A program made the translations under genes and the position numbers. Source: Yoonia maritima (GTDB lineage Bacteria; Pseudomonadota; Alphaproteobacteria; Rhodobacterales; Rhodobacteraceae). From it: a stretch of 64,000 nucleotides of DNA. Positions 26,048 to 35,638 of this stretch are shown here, in pieces (the first letter of the stretch is position 1; every line of letters starts with the position of its first letter). Below the pieces are notes generated by a model. It was not told the DNA's origin. It saw only the letters and a program-made list of their open reading frames with translations, and ran no database searches. The stretch is taken from assembly GCF_002933395.1 (NCBI RefSeq), contig NZ_PKFN01000008.1, positions 372,001 to 436,000 on the forward strand, read 5' to 3'.

Positions 26048-27064
26048 ATGCTCAAGAACAGTTTCATTTCAACGACACTGAACCGCCGCAGTTTTCTAGC
26101 AGGTACAGCCAGTGTTTTGGCTGCCCCACCTGCCCTTGCGCAAAGTGCAGACCTGACGTTTCAGCACGCATTTGGTGAAATTACACTGCCCGCCCCCGCA
26201 AAGCGCGTGGTTTCATTGGGCTACAACTCTCACGATTCAATCTTGGCCTTGGGCATTGCACCCGTCGGAATCAGGTATTGGTATGGCGACTATCCCTATG
26301 GCGTCTGGCCTTGGGCGCAAGAGCATCTGGGCGATGCAGAACCTACGGTTATGACTGGCGAAGTATCAGCCGAAACAGTTGCTGGCCTTGCCCCTGATTT
26401 AATTGTCGCAAATGGGTCAGGCATATCCGAAGCCGAATACGCACTGCTTTCACAGATCGCGCCGGTACTTATGCATTCAGACGAATACTCGGCCTATGGA
26501 ACACCTTGGGATGTTGGTCTGCGCACGATAGCACGGGCTGTTGGTAAGTCTGATCTGGCAGAAACACTGATTACTGATGTGCATGATAAATTCGCAGGTA
26601 TTAAAGCCCGAAATCCGGACTGGGCTGGCAAGACCGCAGTTGCAGCTTGGCATGATGGCGGCCAAACTGGTGCCTTCATGGGCGAAGATACCCGTGCCCG
26701 TTTCTTTACGGACCTTGGTTTCCGACCAACAGAAAAATTGACCGAACAAACAATCATCGACGGCTTCTATACGACATTGTCGCCAGAGGATCTTTCTCCG
26801 CTTGACGCTGATCTATTGCTGTGGATTTCGTCAACAGATCGCGCACCTGATATCGCAAACCTTGCGATGCGGCGTACATTGAATGCCTACCGTGAAGGCC
26901 GCGAAGTGTTTTGCAATCAACTGCTCGCTGGTGCCGTTTCATTTGGTACAGTCCTATCGTTGCCATATGCGCTCGAACAACTTGAACCGCAAATGAAGCT
27001 CGCGTTGGATGGTGATCCGTCAACGGTCGTCCCGACGGCATTAGAAGCAGGTCTAACAGAATAA
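26048..27064 (+). CDS. Iron-siderophore ABC substrate-binding protein, 338 aa
   Basis: FecB/FhuD-type periplasmic binding protein. The N-terminus contains NRRSFLAGTASVLAAPPALA, a twin-arginine signal. The mature domain has AKRVVSLGYNSHDSILALGI and LAPDLIVANGSGISEAEYAL, typical of the family's two-lobe fold with a rigid helix. It would collect the ferric siderophore released by the receptor and deliver it to the permeases encoded next. Its stop overlaps the next start by one base (TAATG). Confidence 0.9.
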   Translation: MLKNSFISTTLNRRSFLAGTASVLAAPPALAQSADLTFQHAFGEITLPAPAKRVVSLGYNSHDSILALGIAPVGIRYWYGDYPYGVWPWAQEHLGDAEPTVMTGEVSAETVAGLAPDLIVANGSGISEAEYALLSQIAPVLMHSDEYSAYGTPWDVGLRTIARAVGKSDLAETLITDVHDKFAGIKARNPDWAGKTAVAAWHDGGQTGAFMGEDTRARFFTDLGFRPTEKLTEQTIIDGFYTTLSPEDLSPLDADLLLWISSTDRAPDIANLAMRRTLNAYREGREVFCNQLLAGAVSFGTVLSLPYALEQLEPQMKLALDGDPSTVVPTALEAGLTE

Positions 27065-28047
27065 TGCGCTTTGCCGGGATCGTTATTCTTCTGATTATCG
27101 CGGTGGCCTTGGCGCTCGCTGTTGGTGCGCGCAGCATCCCCCCGCGCATATTTCTAGAGGCGTTAACCCACTACGACCAAACAGATCCCGCACATGTGAC
27201 GGTTGCGGCCATTCGCATGCCGCGATTGTTCGCAGGCCTGATTGCTGGGGCCGCACTTGGCGTTGCGGGAACGGTGATGCAGGCAATCACGCGAAATCCG
27301 CTCGCTGATCCCGGTATTTTAGGCGTGAATTCAGGCGCTGCGTTTGCTTTACTGTTGGGGACTACCCTATTGGGACGGTCTGATCAGGCAATGGTCGCGT
27401 TGCTCACGTTCCCGGGTGCCGCGATTGCATCTATTATTGTCTTCGCCCTTGGTGGTGGCCTTCGCGGTGATGTTGGCCCTGTGCGGCTCACACTCGCTGG
27501 GGCCGCGCTGAATGCGCTTTTACTGTCGCTGGTGACGGCATTGGTGCTCGTGCGGCAAGACTCGCTTGAGGTGTTTCGCTTTTGGGTCGCCGGGTCGTTA
27601 ACCCAAGCAACCACACGTCCATTAATGGAAATGGCTATGGTTGCATCCGTCGGCGGTCTTGCTGCGCTCGCGATCGCGCCGCAGATCGAGGCATTATCCT
27701 TAGGTTCCGCACTTTCACGAGGGTTAGGGACACGCCCCGGCAGGGTACAAGCGGGCGCTTTGGCTGTTGTGACATTGACCACCGGCGCAGCTGTCGCTGT
27801 CGCCGGGCCAATTGCGTTCCTTGGTCTGATGGTACCGCCATTGGCACGACTGATTGTCGGTCACTGGCTTCGGATGGAACTGATCGTCTCAGCCATCCTT
27901 GGGGCGACAATCCTGTTGTTTGCTGACGTGTTAGGCCGGGTCGTGATGGCACCATCCGAAGTTCGCGCTGGCATTATGACGGCCTTACTAGGCGGTCCTG
28001 TATTCCTTTGGGTCGCACGGCGTTTACGCCCCGGAGCTCAATCATGA
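27064..28047 (+). CDS. FecCD-family siderophore permease 1, 327 aa
   Basis: An integral inner-membrane permease with about nine hydrophobic segments. Conserved stretches include IRMPRLFAGLIAGAALGVAG, MQAITRNPLADPGILGVNSG and GPIAFLGLMVPPLARLIVGH, which forms the coupling region for the ATPase. It pairs with the following permease as a heterodimer. It overlaps the next gene by ATGA. Confidence 0.92.
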   Translation: MRFAGIVILLIIAVALALAVGARSIPPRIFLEALTHYDQTDPAHVTVAAIRMPRLFAGLIAGAALGVAGTVMQAITRNPLADPGILGVNSGAAFALLLGTTLLGRSDQAMVALLTFPGAAIASIIVFALGGGLRGDVGPVRLTLAGAALNALLLSLVTALVLVRQDSLEVFRFWVAGSLTQATTRPLMEMAMVASVGGLAALAIAPQIEALSLGSALSRGLGTRPGRVQAGALAVVTLTTGAAVAVAGPIAFLGLMVPPLARLIVGHWLRMELIVSAILGATILLFADVLGRVVMAPSEVRAGIMTALLGGPVFLWVARRLRPGAQS

Positions 28048-29021
28048 GAGGCCCAGTCTTTATGATATGCCTGCTATGCGGGACCGTTGTCGCCTCGCTT
28101 ATCTTTGGGCAGTCGTCGTTATCTATAGCAACCCTGTGGGAAGGCATGACAACCGGCACAGGACCGGGCGCGCTGATGATCAATACGATCCGGGGACCGC
28201 GTGTCGTTACCGCATTTGGCGCAGGTGCCGTGTTAGGGCTGTCAGGGGCATTGTTCCAAGCGCTCTTTAGAAATCCACTTGCCGCACCAGACATCATGGG
28301 TTTCACCTCTGGGGCGGGCTTGGCCATTATTATTGCCGTCGCATTCGGGATCAATGCGCCCATGCCGCTCGTCGCCGCAATCGGCGGTCTTGTTGCCGCC
28401 GGATGCGTTGGTTTGATTACTCATCAAAAGGGACACGTCCCTGCCCCGCTGACCTTGATTTTGGTCGGACTTGGCGTCGGTTTTTTCAGCTCTGCACTAT
28501 CGACTTTTCTGCTTACATTGCTTGCCCATAATGAAGCCGCAGAAGCGCAGCGTTGGTTAACAGGATCGCTCGCCGCGCGTGACTGGAGCCATGCGACACA
28601 GGTCTGGATCATCGGCGGCGTGCTAACAGCAGTGTCACTTGGACAAATGCGAAATCTTGCGGCGCTTGAATTAGGGCCTGACCTTGCGGCGGGGCTGGGA
28701 TTACGTGTTGGGGCAGCCCGCTGGCTGCTTTCTGGTACGGCTGTCTTGCTTGCTGCGACAGGTGTGGCAGTGGCGGGTCCTGTACCCTTTGTGGCATTAA
28801 TGGCCGGCCCCATGGGAATTCGCATGACAGGTGCCCAAAGCCTTACCAGCAAAATGCTGTCAGGCGCAGGCGCAGGCGCGCTTGTGCTCATGCTCGCGGA
28901 CCTTGCGGCACGGGCAGCCCTACCCGGCATTCAGCTGCCTGCGGGTGTGATGACCGGAATTTTGGGCGCGCCTTACCTGCTCTGGCGTCTATCACGAGAA
29001 ATGAAAAGAGGTGAGCTATGA
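28044..29021 (+). CDS. FecCD-family siderophore permease 2, 325 aa
   Basis: Second permease subunit, with IRGPRVVTAFGAGAVLGLSG, LFRNPLAAPDIMGFTSGAGL and GPVPFVALMAGPMGIRMTGA. The start at 28044 overlaps the previous stop as ATGA. A frame extension to 28008 lies within the upstream gene and is rejected. It ends overlapping the ATPase start. Confidence 0.92.
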   Translation: MRGPVFMICLLCGTVVASLIFGQSSLSIATLWEGMTTGTGPGALMINTIRGPRVVTAFGAGAVLGLSGALFQALFRNPLAAPDIMGFTSGAGLAIIIAVAFGINAPMPLVAAIGGLVAAGCVGLITHQKGHVPAPLTLILVGLGVGFFSSALSTFLLTLLAHNEAAEAQRWLTGSLAARDWSHATQVWIIGGVLTAVSLGQMRNLAALELGPDLAAGLGLRVGAARWLLSGTAVLLAATGVAVAGPVPFVALMAGPMGIRMTGAQSLTSKMLSGAGAGALVLMLADLAARAALPGIQLPAGVMTGILGAPYLLWRLSREMKRGEL

Positions 29022-29788
29022 GCCTGACAACCGTTGATCTATCGCTTGGGTATGATGATCAAAACGTGATCGAGGGCCTAAACCTGACCTTTGAAAAAGG
29101 CCAGATGGTGTCCATCTTGGGCCCGAACGGGTGCGGTAAATCAACCCTGCTTAAGGCAATGGCCCGATTACAAAAGCCCAGCGCAGGACAAGTGGTGTTA
29201 GATAGTGTTGATATTAACACCCGCGACACACGTGCTCTCGCGCGCGAGATGGCGATCCTTCCCCAAGCACCGCTCGCGCCAGAGGGCATCAGCGTTGCTG
29301 ATTTGGTCAAACGCGGGCGCACGCCTTGGCGCGGTTTTCTTAGCCCTTGGCGAGATGAAGATGCCAAGGCATGTCATGACGCGCTTGCAGCAGTTCAAAT
29401 GCAAGACTTAGCAGAACGTCCAATCAATGAGCTGTCAGGCGGGCAACGCCAGCGTGCTTGGATCGCATTGGTTTTGGCGCAAAACGCACCGCTGTTGCTG
29501 TTAGACGAACCAACCACATTTCTGGATCTCGTTCACCAGATTGAGGTGTTGAGCCTCCTTCGTAAACGGAACAAAGAAACCGGGCTCACGGTTATTTCAG
29601 TACTTCATGACCTGAACCTTGCCGCACGATATTCCGATCAGCTGGTCTTGTTGGGGCATCAGCGATTGGTTGCCGCGGGTACACCCGATCAGGTCCTGAC
29701 CGCGGCGAATTTGTCAGATGCATTCGGGCTTAAGGCGCGCGTTGATCCGGACCCCGTTACAAACACACCAATGGTAATCCCACTATGA
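29018..29788 (+). CDS. Siderophore ABC transporter ATPase (FepC/FecE-like), 256 aa
   Basis: Cytoplasmic ATPase of the importer: Walker A GPNGCGKSTLL, signature ELSGGQRQRAWIALVLAQ, Walker B LLLLDEPTTFLDL, and H-loop VLHDLNLAARYSD. Length is standard. Overlapping ATGA junctions at both ends show tight coupling with permease 2 and the reductase gene. Confidence 0.94.
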   Translation: MSLTTVDLSLGYDDQNVIEGLNLTFEKGQMVSILGPNGCGKSTLLKAMARLQKPSAGQVVLDSVDINTRDTRALAREMAILPQAPLAPEGISVADLVKRGRTPWRGFLSPWRDEDAKACHDALAAVQMQDLAERPINELSGGQRQRAWIALVLAQNAPLLLLDEPTTFLDLVHQIEVLSLLRKRNKETGLTVISVLHDLNLAARYSDQLVLLGHQRLVAAGTPDQVLTAANLSDAFGLKARVDPDPVTNTPMVIPL

Positions 29789-30807
29789 CCAAATCAACAT
29801 CAACAAGCCGCTTTGACGGCACTGTTTCCGATGATCTGTTACCCCATATCAAGTCTCATATCGAGGAATACGGTCTACCTATGACCCAATATTCCGATCG
29901 GTTGGAGGTCACGTATGGCGATGCTTCGGTTTCGTTTTCGGTTGATACCCTAGGATTCAGCGTTGCAATTGTCGCGCCAGACGACACCCAGTTATACCAA
30001 ACACGCGAAGCCGTGATTTATTTACTCGATCATGTTGTGCCGCAGGCAAGTGCAGATATGAAATGGACGGGTGACGAAAACGTCAACATTACGCCTCCCA
30101 ACTTTCAGCTAGGTTCTGTGCTTTCGGTGCAGCGCGTATCTGCAAATTTTCTACGCGTCGTCATCAAGTGTGAAAATCTTGTCCCGTTCTCATCGGGCGG
30201 CATGCATTTTTCCCTTCTGTTACCGCCTGAAAATAGGCCAGCCGTTTGGCCTATGCTGAACGACAAAAAACGCACGGTATGGCCGACAGGCGACGACACG
30301 CTTCACCGTGCCGGATATACCTTTGTTGATTTTGACCGCGCTTCTAGCAGCTTTAGCTTTGACATCTTTGAACATGCGGGGGGGCGCACAACAAATTGGG
30401 CACAATCCGCGCTGCCCGGCAACGTCGTTGGAATCATGGGGCCCGGCGGCGGTGATTTTCCGGTTTGCGATGCACTGCTGATCGCTGGCGATGAAACCGC
30501 ACTGCCCGCAATTCGACGCATCTTGGCCAACGCCGCGACGCACACCACTGGCCGCGCCATCATCGAAGTGGGCGATGCACAAGATATATCACCAATAGCC
30601 ACCTCTTCGAACATTCAAATCGAATGGGTCGTACGTCAGGATAAAACGACATTATGGTCGAAGCTATCCAAGATCGACCAATTGCCCACGGGTACCTTCG
30701 TCTGGATCGCGGCAGAACGTGGAATCGTACGTAAAGCAAAAGATTTCTTCCTGAAAAAAGGCGCGACCAAAACCGAAAGCTACTTTTCCGGATATTGGGC
30801 TTATTAA
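29785..30807 (+). CDS. Siderophore-interacting FAD protein (SIP family), 340 aa
   Basis: ViuB/SIP-type ferric-siderophore reductase that would release iron in the cytoplasm using NAD(P)H. An N-terminal extension of about 100 residues (a DUF2218-like domain, with RLEVTYGDASVSFSVDTLGF) precedes the FAD-binding region (SVQRVSANFLRVVIKCENL, GGMHFSLLLPP, PGNVVGIMGPGGGDFPVCDA) and the pyridine-nucleotide part (LLIAGDETALPAIRRILAN). The family C-terminus TESYFSGYWAY is intact. It is the last gene of the uptake operon. Confidence 0.9.
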   Translation: MTKSTSTSRFDGTVSDDLLPHIKSHIEEYGLPMTQYSDRLEVTYGDASVSFSVDTLGFSVAIVAPDDTQLYQTREAVIYLLDHVVPQASADMKWTGDENVNITPPNFQLGSVLSVQRVSANFLRVVIKCENLVPFSSGGMHFSLLLPPENRPAVWPMLNDKKRTVWPTGDDTLHRAGYTFVDFDRASSSFSFDIFEHAGGRTTNWAQSALPGNVVGIMGPGGGDFPVCDALLIAGDETALPAIRRILANAATHTTGRAIIEVGDAQDISPIATSSNIQIEWVVRQDKTTLWSKLSKIDQLPTGTFVWIAAERGIVRKAKDFFLKKGATKTESYFSGYWAY

Positions 30808-31092
30808 CCGTTCTCGTGAATGACTACAGGGGGCGTATTGCGAATCGCTGTGGCCGACGCTTCGAAAAACAACTATAGATTGATTTTTATTTTCTGAACT
30901 TCGAAATGATCACAAGGGTCGCAAGGCACACCTAAACGCCTAAAAATTACCTATTTGCATAAGTTTCCGTCAGGGTAGCTGAAAAGTTACTTGCCATTTT
31001 GACTCATTGGTCAAAGGATTAAGGATCGACGCGCAAAGCGTACGGGACAACGAAACCCCGTCCGGCCAACGGGCGGCAAACAGGGAAAATCC

Positions 31093-32724
31093 ATGACATT
31101 TAAATCAACATTGATGGCGACCACTGCTGCTGTATTTACAGTCGTAGGCAGCGCCGCTTTTGCAGAAGCACATGCAACACACCCCGTAACGGGCGAAATA
31201 CTTGCTGCGGATCAGACATTTACCTACCGCGATTTGGATGAAAGCCCATCGATTGATCCGGGCGTTGTCGAAGACAGCGCCGGCGGCGATATCGTGCGTG
31301 ATTTGTTCGAAGGCCTGATGAACCAAGATGCTGACGGCAATATCGTTCCCGGCGTGGCGCAAAGCTATGAAGTCTCTGACGATCTGCTGACATACACATT
31401 CACCCTGCGTGATGCAAAGTGGTCCAATGGTGATCCCGTACTTGCAAGCGACTTTGTATATGCGTGGCGCCGCGCGGCATCCCCGGAATTGGCGTCACCA
31501 TATTCATGGTTTCTAGAACTGATGGCGGTTGAAAACGTATCCGAGGTCATCGCAGGCGAAATGCCAACAGATGCTCTCGGTATCTCAGCCCCAGACGATC
31601 ATACTGTTGTCGTGAAAATCACCCAGCCCCTGCCCTATTTCCCGCAGATGCTGACCCATTACACAACCTTCCCCGTACCTGAAAAAGTTGTCGAAGAACT
31701 GGGCGCTGAATGGACTAAACCGGGCAACATGGTGTCCAACGGTGCATATGTTCTGACCGAGCACGTTCCCCAGGAAAAATTGGTGCGTGAACGTAACCCA
31801 ATGTATTGGGACAATGAAAATACCATCATCGAAAAAGTCACATCACTGGTCATCAACGATGAAGACACTGCGCTAACACGGTATCTTGCGGGTGAACTTG
31901 ACCGGACAGATATTCCTGCGGGTCAATTCCCGGCCCTACAAGCAGAGTACCCAGAAGACGTGATGTCAGTGCCAAATGCATGTTCTTATTACTACACTAT
32001 CAACTTGACCGACACGACCAACCCAGCGCTCTTGGATGTTAATGTCCGTGAAGCACTGTCGTTGGCGGTTGACCGTGACATCATCGTGCACAACGTTCTC
32101 GCCGGTGGTCAAAAGCCCGCTTATACGTTTACCCACTGGGCAACCGCTGGTTTTGAAACGCCTGAAACACCAATGGTTTCGATGACCCAAGCCGAACGCA
32201 ACGAAAAAGCGGCCGAGCTGATGGAAGCCGCCGGGTATGGCAGCGACAATCCACTGTCATTGGAATTGATCTACAACAGTTCGTCAGCCCATGAATCTAT
32301 CGCTGTCGCGGTTAGCCAAATGTGGAAGCAGACACTGGGTGTCGAAACAACGCTTGGCAATGAAGAGTGGCAGGTGTTCTTGGAAACACGTGGCAACCAA
32401 GACTACCAGATCGCACGTGGCGCTTGGTGTGCCGACTATAACGAAGCATCAACATTCCTTGACCTCATGCAGTCTGAATCAGGCTACAATGACGCGAAAT
32501 ACGTTAACGCTGAGTATGACGCCCTGATGGCAGAGGCCAAAACATCAGATAACCCTCAGGTGCAGTATACAGCTGCAGAGCAGCTGATTGCACAGGATGT
32601 CCCAATCATCCCAATCTACCACTATGCGGCTGACAAAATGCTGCGTCACAACGTCAAAGGCTGGCCGTATAATAACTTTCAGCAGAACTGGTATGCGCGC
32701 GACCTTTACATCGTAGCAGACTAA
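31093..32724 (+). CDS. oppA: Oligopeptide ABC substrate-binding protein (OppA-like), 543 aa
   Basis: Periplasmic solute-binding protein family 5 of E. coli OppA/MppA type. The signal peptide ends GSAAFA. Conserved parts are FTYRDLDESPSIDPGVVEDS, GDIVRDLFEGLMNQDADGNI, SNGDPVLASDFVYAWRRAAS and DVNVREALSLAVDRDIIV. It is first in an oppABCDF operon. A strong hairpin follows before oppB, a common way to give the binding protein higher mRNA levels. A TTGAC-N6-GTCAA dyad lies about 85 nt upstream. Confidence 0.93.
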   Translation: MTFKSTLMATTAAVFTVVGSAAFAEAHATHPVTGEILAADQTFTYRDLDESPSIDPGVVEDSAGGDIVRDLFEGLMNQDADGNIVPGVAQSYEVSDDLLTYTFTLRDAKWSNGDPVLASDFVYAWRRAASPELASPYSWFLELMAVENVSEVIAGEMPTDALGISAPDDHTVVVKITQPLPYFPQMLTHYTTFPVPEKVVEELGAEWTKPGNMVSNGAYVLTEHVPQEKLVRERNPMYWDNENTIIEKVTSLVINDEDTALTRYLAGELDRTDIPAGQFPALQAEYPEDVMSVPNACSYYYTINLTDTTNPALLDVNVREALSLAVDRDIIVHNVLAGGQKPAYTFTHWATAGFETPETPMVSMTQAERNEKAAELMEAAGYGSDNPLSLELIYNSSSAHESIAVAVSQMWKQTLGVETTLGNEEWQVFLETRGNQDYQIARGAWCADYNEASTFLDLMQSESGYNDAKYVNAEYDALMAEAKTSDNPQVQYTAAEQLIAQDVPIIPIYHYAADKMLRHNVKGWPYNNFQQNWYARDLYIVAD

Positions 32725-32746
32725 ACTTAGTCGACTGCCCAGTTGA

Positions 32747-32776
32747 TCGCGCCCCTTTGTGATATAAGGGGCGCGA
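32747..32776 (+). other. Intercistronic stem-loop between oppA and oppB
   Basis: A perfect 11-bp stem TCGCGCCCCTT/AAGGGGCGCGA with an 8-nt loop and no T-run. It probably protects the oppA 3' end and reduces downstream expression. Confidence 0.7.
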
Positions 32777-32807
32777 CACTCACTGCTTTTCGCTTGGAAA
32801 ATTCAAC

Positions 32808-33731
32808 ATGTTCAGCTTTGTCGTTCGCCGCCTCATGGTGGCGGTGCCAACCCTATTGATCCTTGTGGTCCTGTCTTTTGTGCTGATGTACGCAGCACCC
32901 GGCGGTCCGTTCAACTCTGAACGCCCACTACCGCCCGAAGTTCTTGCTAATATCCAAGCCAAATATGGATTGGACCAACCGTTCTGGAAACGGATCACTG
33001 ATTATATCTGGGGGGTTGTCGCACATTTCGATTTTGGGCCGTCGTTCAAATTCAAGGACCGTTCCGTCAATGACATCATCGCCCAAGGTTTTCCCGTGAC
33101 GTTAACTTATGGGTTCTGGTCGTTTGTGTTGGCAACAGTTGTCGGTGTGACGCTAGGAACTGCCGCAGCGATTAAACAGAACAGCTGGCTGGATTATCTG
33201 GCCGTTGGCTTCAGCGTTGGCGCGCAGGTTCTACCCAACTTCGTGATGGCCCCGATCCTTCTGCTGGTCTTTACCCTATGGCTTGGCTGGTTGCCCGGCG
33301 GTGGTTGGAACGGTGGCGAATGGCCATATTTGATCATGCCCGTGATTGCCCTATCCACGTCATATATGGCGTCGATCGCCCGGATTATGCGATCGTCGAT
33401 GCTTGAGGTGCTGAACACTAACTTTATCAGAACCGCACAAGCCAAGGGTATTCCGATGCGCCGGGTCATCCTACGCCACGCAATGAAGCCCGCGATCTTA
33501 CCGCTGCTGTCCTATTTGGGGCCAGCATTTGTTGGCATGATCACCGGTTCCGTCGTGATCGATGCGTTCTTCTCAACAGGTGGCATTGGCACATTCTTTG
33601 TGAACTCGGCCTTTAGCCGCGACTATTCGGTCATGATGGGGATCACCATTCTGGTGGGCGCGCTGACCATTCTCTTTAACCTTGTGGTTGATATCCTCTA
33701 CGCGTGGATTGACCCCAAGATCCGCTACTAA
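32808..33731 (+). CDS. oppB: Peptide ABC permease OppB, 307 aa
   Basis: Inner-membrane permease with six segments. It opens MFSFVVRRLMVAVPTLLILV and carries the binding-protein-dependent signature region with FIRTAQAKGIPMRRVILRHA, the EAA loop that contacts the ATPase. It is 10 nt from oppC. Confidence 0.94.
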   Translation: MFSFVVRRLMVAVPTLLILVVLSFVLMYAAPGGPFNSERPLPPEVLANIQAKYGLDQPFWKRITDYIWGVVAHFDFGPSFKFKDRSVNDIIAQGFPVTLTYGFWSFVLATVVGVTLGTAAAIKQNSWLDYLAVGFSVGAQVLPNFVMAPILLLVFTLWLGWLPGGGWNGGEWPYLIMPVIALSTSYMASIARIMRSSMLEVLNTNFIRTAQAKGIPMRRVILRHAMKPAILPLLSYLGPAFVGMITGSVVIDAFFSTGGIGTFFVNSAFSRDYSVMMGITILVGALTILFNLVVDILYAWIDPKIRY

Positions 33732-33741
33732 GGGGTCCCAG

Positions 33742-34668
33742 ATGTTTCCCAATCGGACAACTGTCGAAGATATCGAAAACGCCGCTGCTTTGGCCGAAGT
33801 ACAGGGCCGGTCGCTCTGGGCATCGGCCCGTGCACGGTTCATGCGCAACAAGGCAGCTGTGGTATCACTTATCGTTTTGATCCTCGTCGCGGCCTTTGCG
33901 CTATTTGGTGGGTTCTTTGCCCAATGGGAGCGAGACTTTGTCGATTTTTCGCTCATGGGACGCAACGCGCATTTGGGCGTTCCTTCGTTTGAAACCGGCC
34001 ACTACTTTGGCACCGACAATAGCGGTCGTGACCTATTTGCGCGGACGGTGCAAGGCACTGGCATTTCGCTGATGGTTGGCATCGTGGGCGCGATGGTCGC
34101 TGTTCTTGTCGGTACGCTTTATGGGGCGACGGCCGGTTACTTTGGCGGTCGCGTTGACGGCATCATGATGCGCATCGTCGATGTACTGATGTCGATCCCA
34201 TTCATGTTTGTTCTCATCTTGATGCTTGTGATCTTTGGCCGGTCAATTCTGATGCTGTTCATCGGTATTGGGCTTATCTCATGGCTTGATATGGCGCGGA
34301 TCGCCCGTGGTCAGACACTGACCATCAAAAACAAAGAATTCGTCGAAGTTGCCGTGGCCACTGGGGTTCATCCGCTGCGGATCATCTTGCGGCATATCAT
34401 TCCAAACCTGCTGGGCATCGTCGTCGTCTACGCGACGCTACTTGTTCCGAATATGATCATCTTTGAAAGTTTCATCAGTTTCCTTGGCCTTGGCGTACAA
34501 GAACCCAACACCAGCCTTGGCGCGCTGATCAGCGAAGGTGCAGGCACCATGCAATATGGCACGCTGTGGCAGCTTCTTTTCCCACTGTTTTTCTTCGTCC
34601 TAACGATCTTTGCCTTCTTCTTTGTCGGTGATGGTCTGCGCGATGCTCTCGACCCAAAGGACCGCTGA
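33742..34668 (+). CDS. oppC: Peptide ABC permease OppC, 308 aa
   Basis: The N-terminus contains RSLWASARARFMRNKAAVVS, typical of OppC/DppC, then TDNSGRDLFARTVQGTGISL and the EAA loop FVEVAVATGVHPLRIILRHI. The start at 33742 is chosen from the AAGGGG ribosome-binding site just upstream. An in-frame ATG at 33682 lies inside oppB. Confidence 0.94.
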   Translation: MFPNRTTVEDIENAAALAEVQGRSLWASARARFMRNKAAVVSLIVLILVAAFALFGGFFAQWERDFVDFSLMGRNAHLGVPSFETGHYFGTDNSGRDLFARTVQGTGISLMVGIVGAMVAVLVGTLYGATAGYFGGRVDGIMMRIVDVLMSIPFMFVLILMLVIFGRSILMLFIGIGLISWLDMARIARGQTLTIKNKEFVEVAVATGVHPLRIILRHIIPNLLGIVVVYATLLVPNMIIFESFISFLGLGVQEPNTSLGALISEGAGTMQYGTLWQLLFPLFFFVLTIFAFFFVGDGLRDALDPKDR

Positions 34669-34669
34669 T

Positions 34670-35638
34670 ATGAGCCTGTTGAACATCCAAGACCTAAAGG
34701 TTTCATTCATCACCCCCGAGGGTGAGGTGAACGCGGTGAACGGCCTCAACCTAAGCCTGAACGAGGGTGAAACGCTTGCGGTGGTCGGTGAATCCGGGTC
34801 TGGCAAAAGCCAAACCGCATTTGCCACAATGGGCCTATTGGCCAAAAACGGGCGGGCAACGGGGGCGGTCAACTTTGACGGGCAGAACCTGCTGGGCATG
34901 TCCACCAAGGCGCTGAACAAAGTGCGTAGTCAGCAAATCGGGATGATCTTCCAAGACCCGATGACATCGCTGAACCCATACCTGCGGATCAGCGAACAGA
35001 TGGCCGAAGTCCTTACGCTGCACAAAGGCATGTCTAAGCGGGACGCGATCACTGAATCGGTCAAGATGTTGGACGCGGTGCGTATTCCTGACGCTCGCAA
35101 CCGGATCACCAACTATCCGCATGAATTTTCGGGCGGGATGCGGCAACGTATCATGATCGCCATGTCGCTTTTGTGTCGGCCACGTCTGCTGATCGCAGAC
35201 GAGCCAACGACAGCGCTAGACGTGACAGTTCAGGCGCAAATCATGCAACTGCTTGGCGATATTCGTCGTGAATTTGGAACGGCAATCATTCTGATCACAC
35301 ATGACCTTGGGGTCGTTGCTGGCTTCTGTGACCGCACGCTCGTGCTGTATGGCGGCCAAGTCATGGAAGAAGGGCAAACTGAAACTGTCTTTACCAAACC
35401 GACCCACCCATACACCTTGGGACTGCTCCAAGCCGTACCGCGACTTGACCGCGACGAAGTAGAACTTGCGACAATCGCGGGCGAACCGCCCGACATGTCA
35501 CGCCTACCAGCGGGCTGCCCATTTTCACCACGTTGCGCCGTCGCGATGGACAGATGCGCCACCCAGCGCCCTCCCCTCGAAACACTAGAGGCAGGCCAGC
35601 GCCGCGCATGCCACAAACCAATTGCGGAGGTCGCGTAA
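34670..35638 (+). CDS. oppD: Peptide ABC ATPase OppD, 322 aa
   Basis: ATPase with Walker [14 protein letters not shown], signature [17 protein letters not shown], Walker [15 protein letters not shown], and the oligopeptide-type C-terminal extension with cysteines ([15 protein letters not shown]) that in relatives binds an Fe-S cluster. It starts 1 nt after the oppC stop. Its stop overlaps the oppF start (TAATG). Confidence 0.94.
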   Translation: MSLLNIQDLKVSFITPEGEVNAVNGLNLSLNEGETLAVVGESGSGKSQTAFATMGLLAKNGRATGAVNFDGQNLLGMSTKALNKVRSQQIGMIFQDPMTSLNPYLRISEQMAEVLTLHKGMSKRDAITESVKMLDAVRIPDARNRITNYPHEFSGGMRQRIMIAMSLLCRPRLLIADEPTTALDVTVQAQIMQLLGDIRREFGTAIILITHDLGVVAGFCDRTLVLYGGQVMEEGQTETVFTKPTHPYTLGLLQAVPRLDRDEVELATIAGEPPDMSRLPAGCPFSPRCAVAMDRCATQRPPLETLEAGQRRACHKPIAEVA

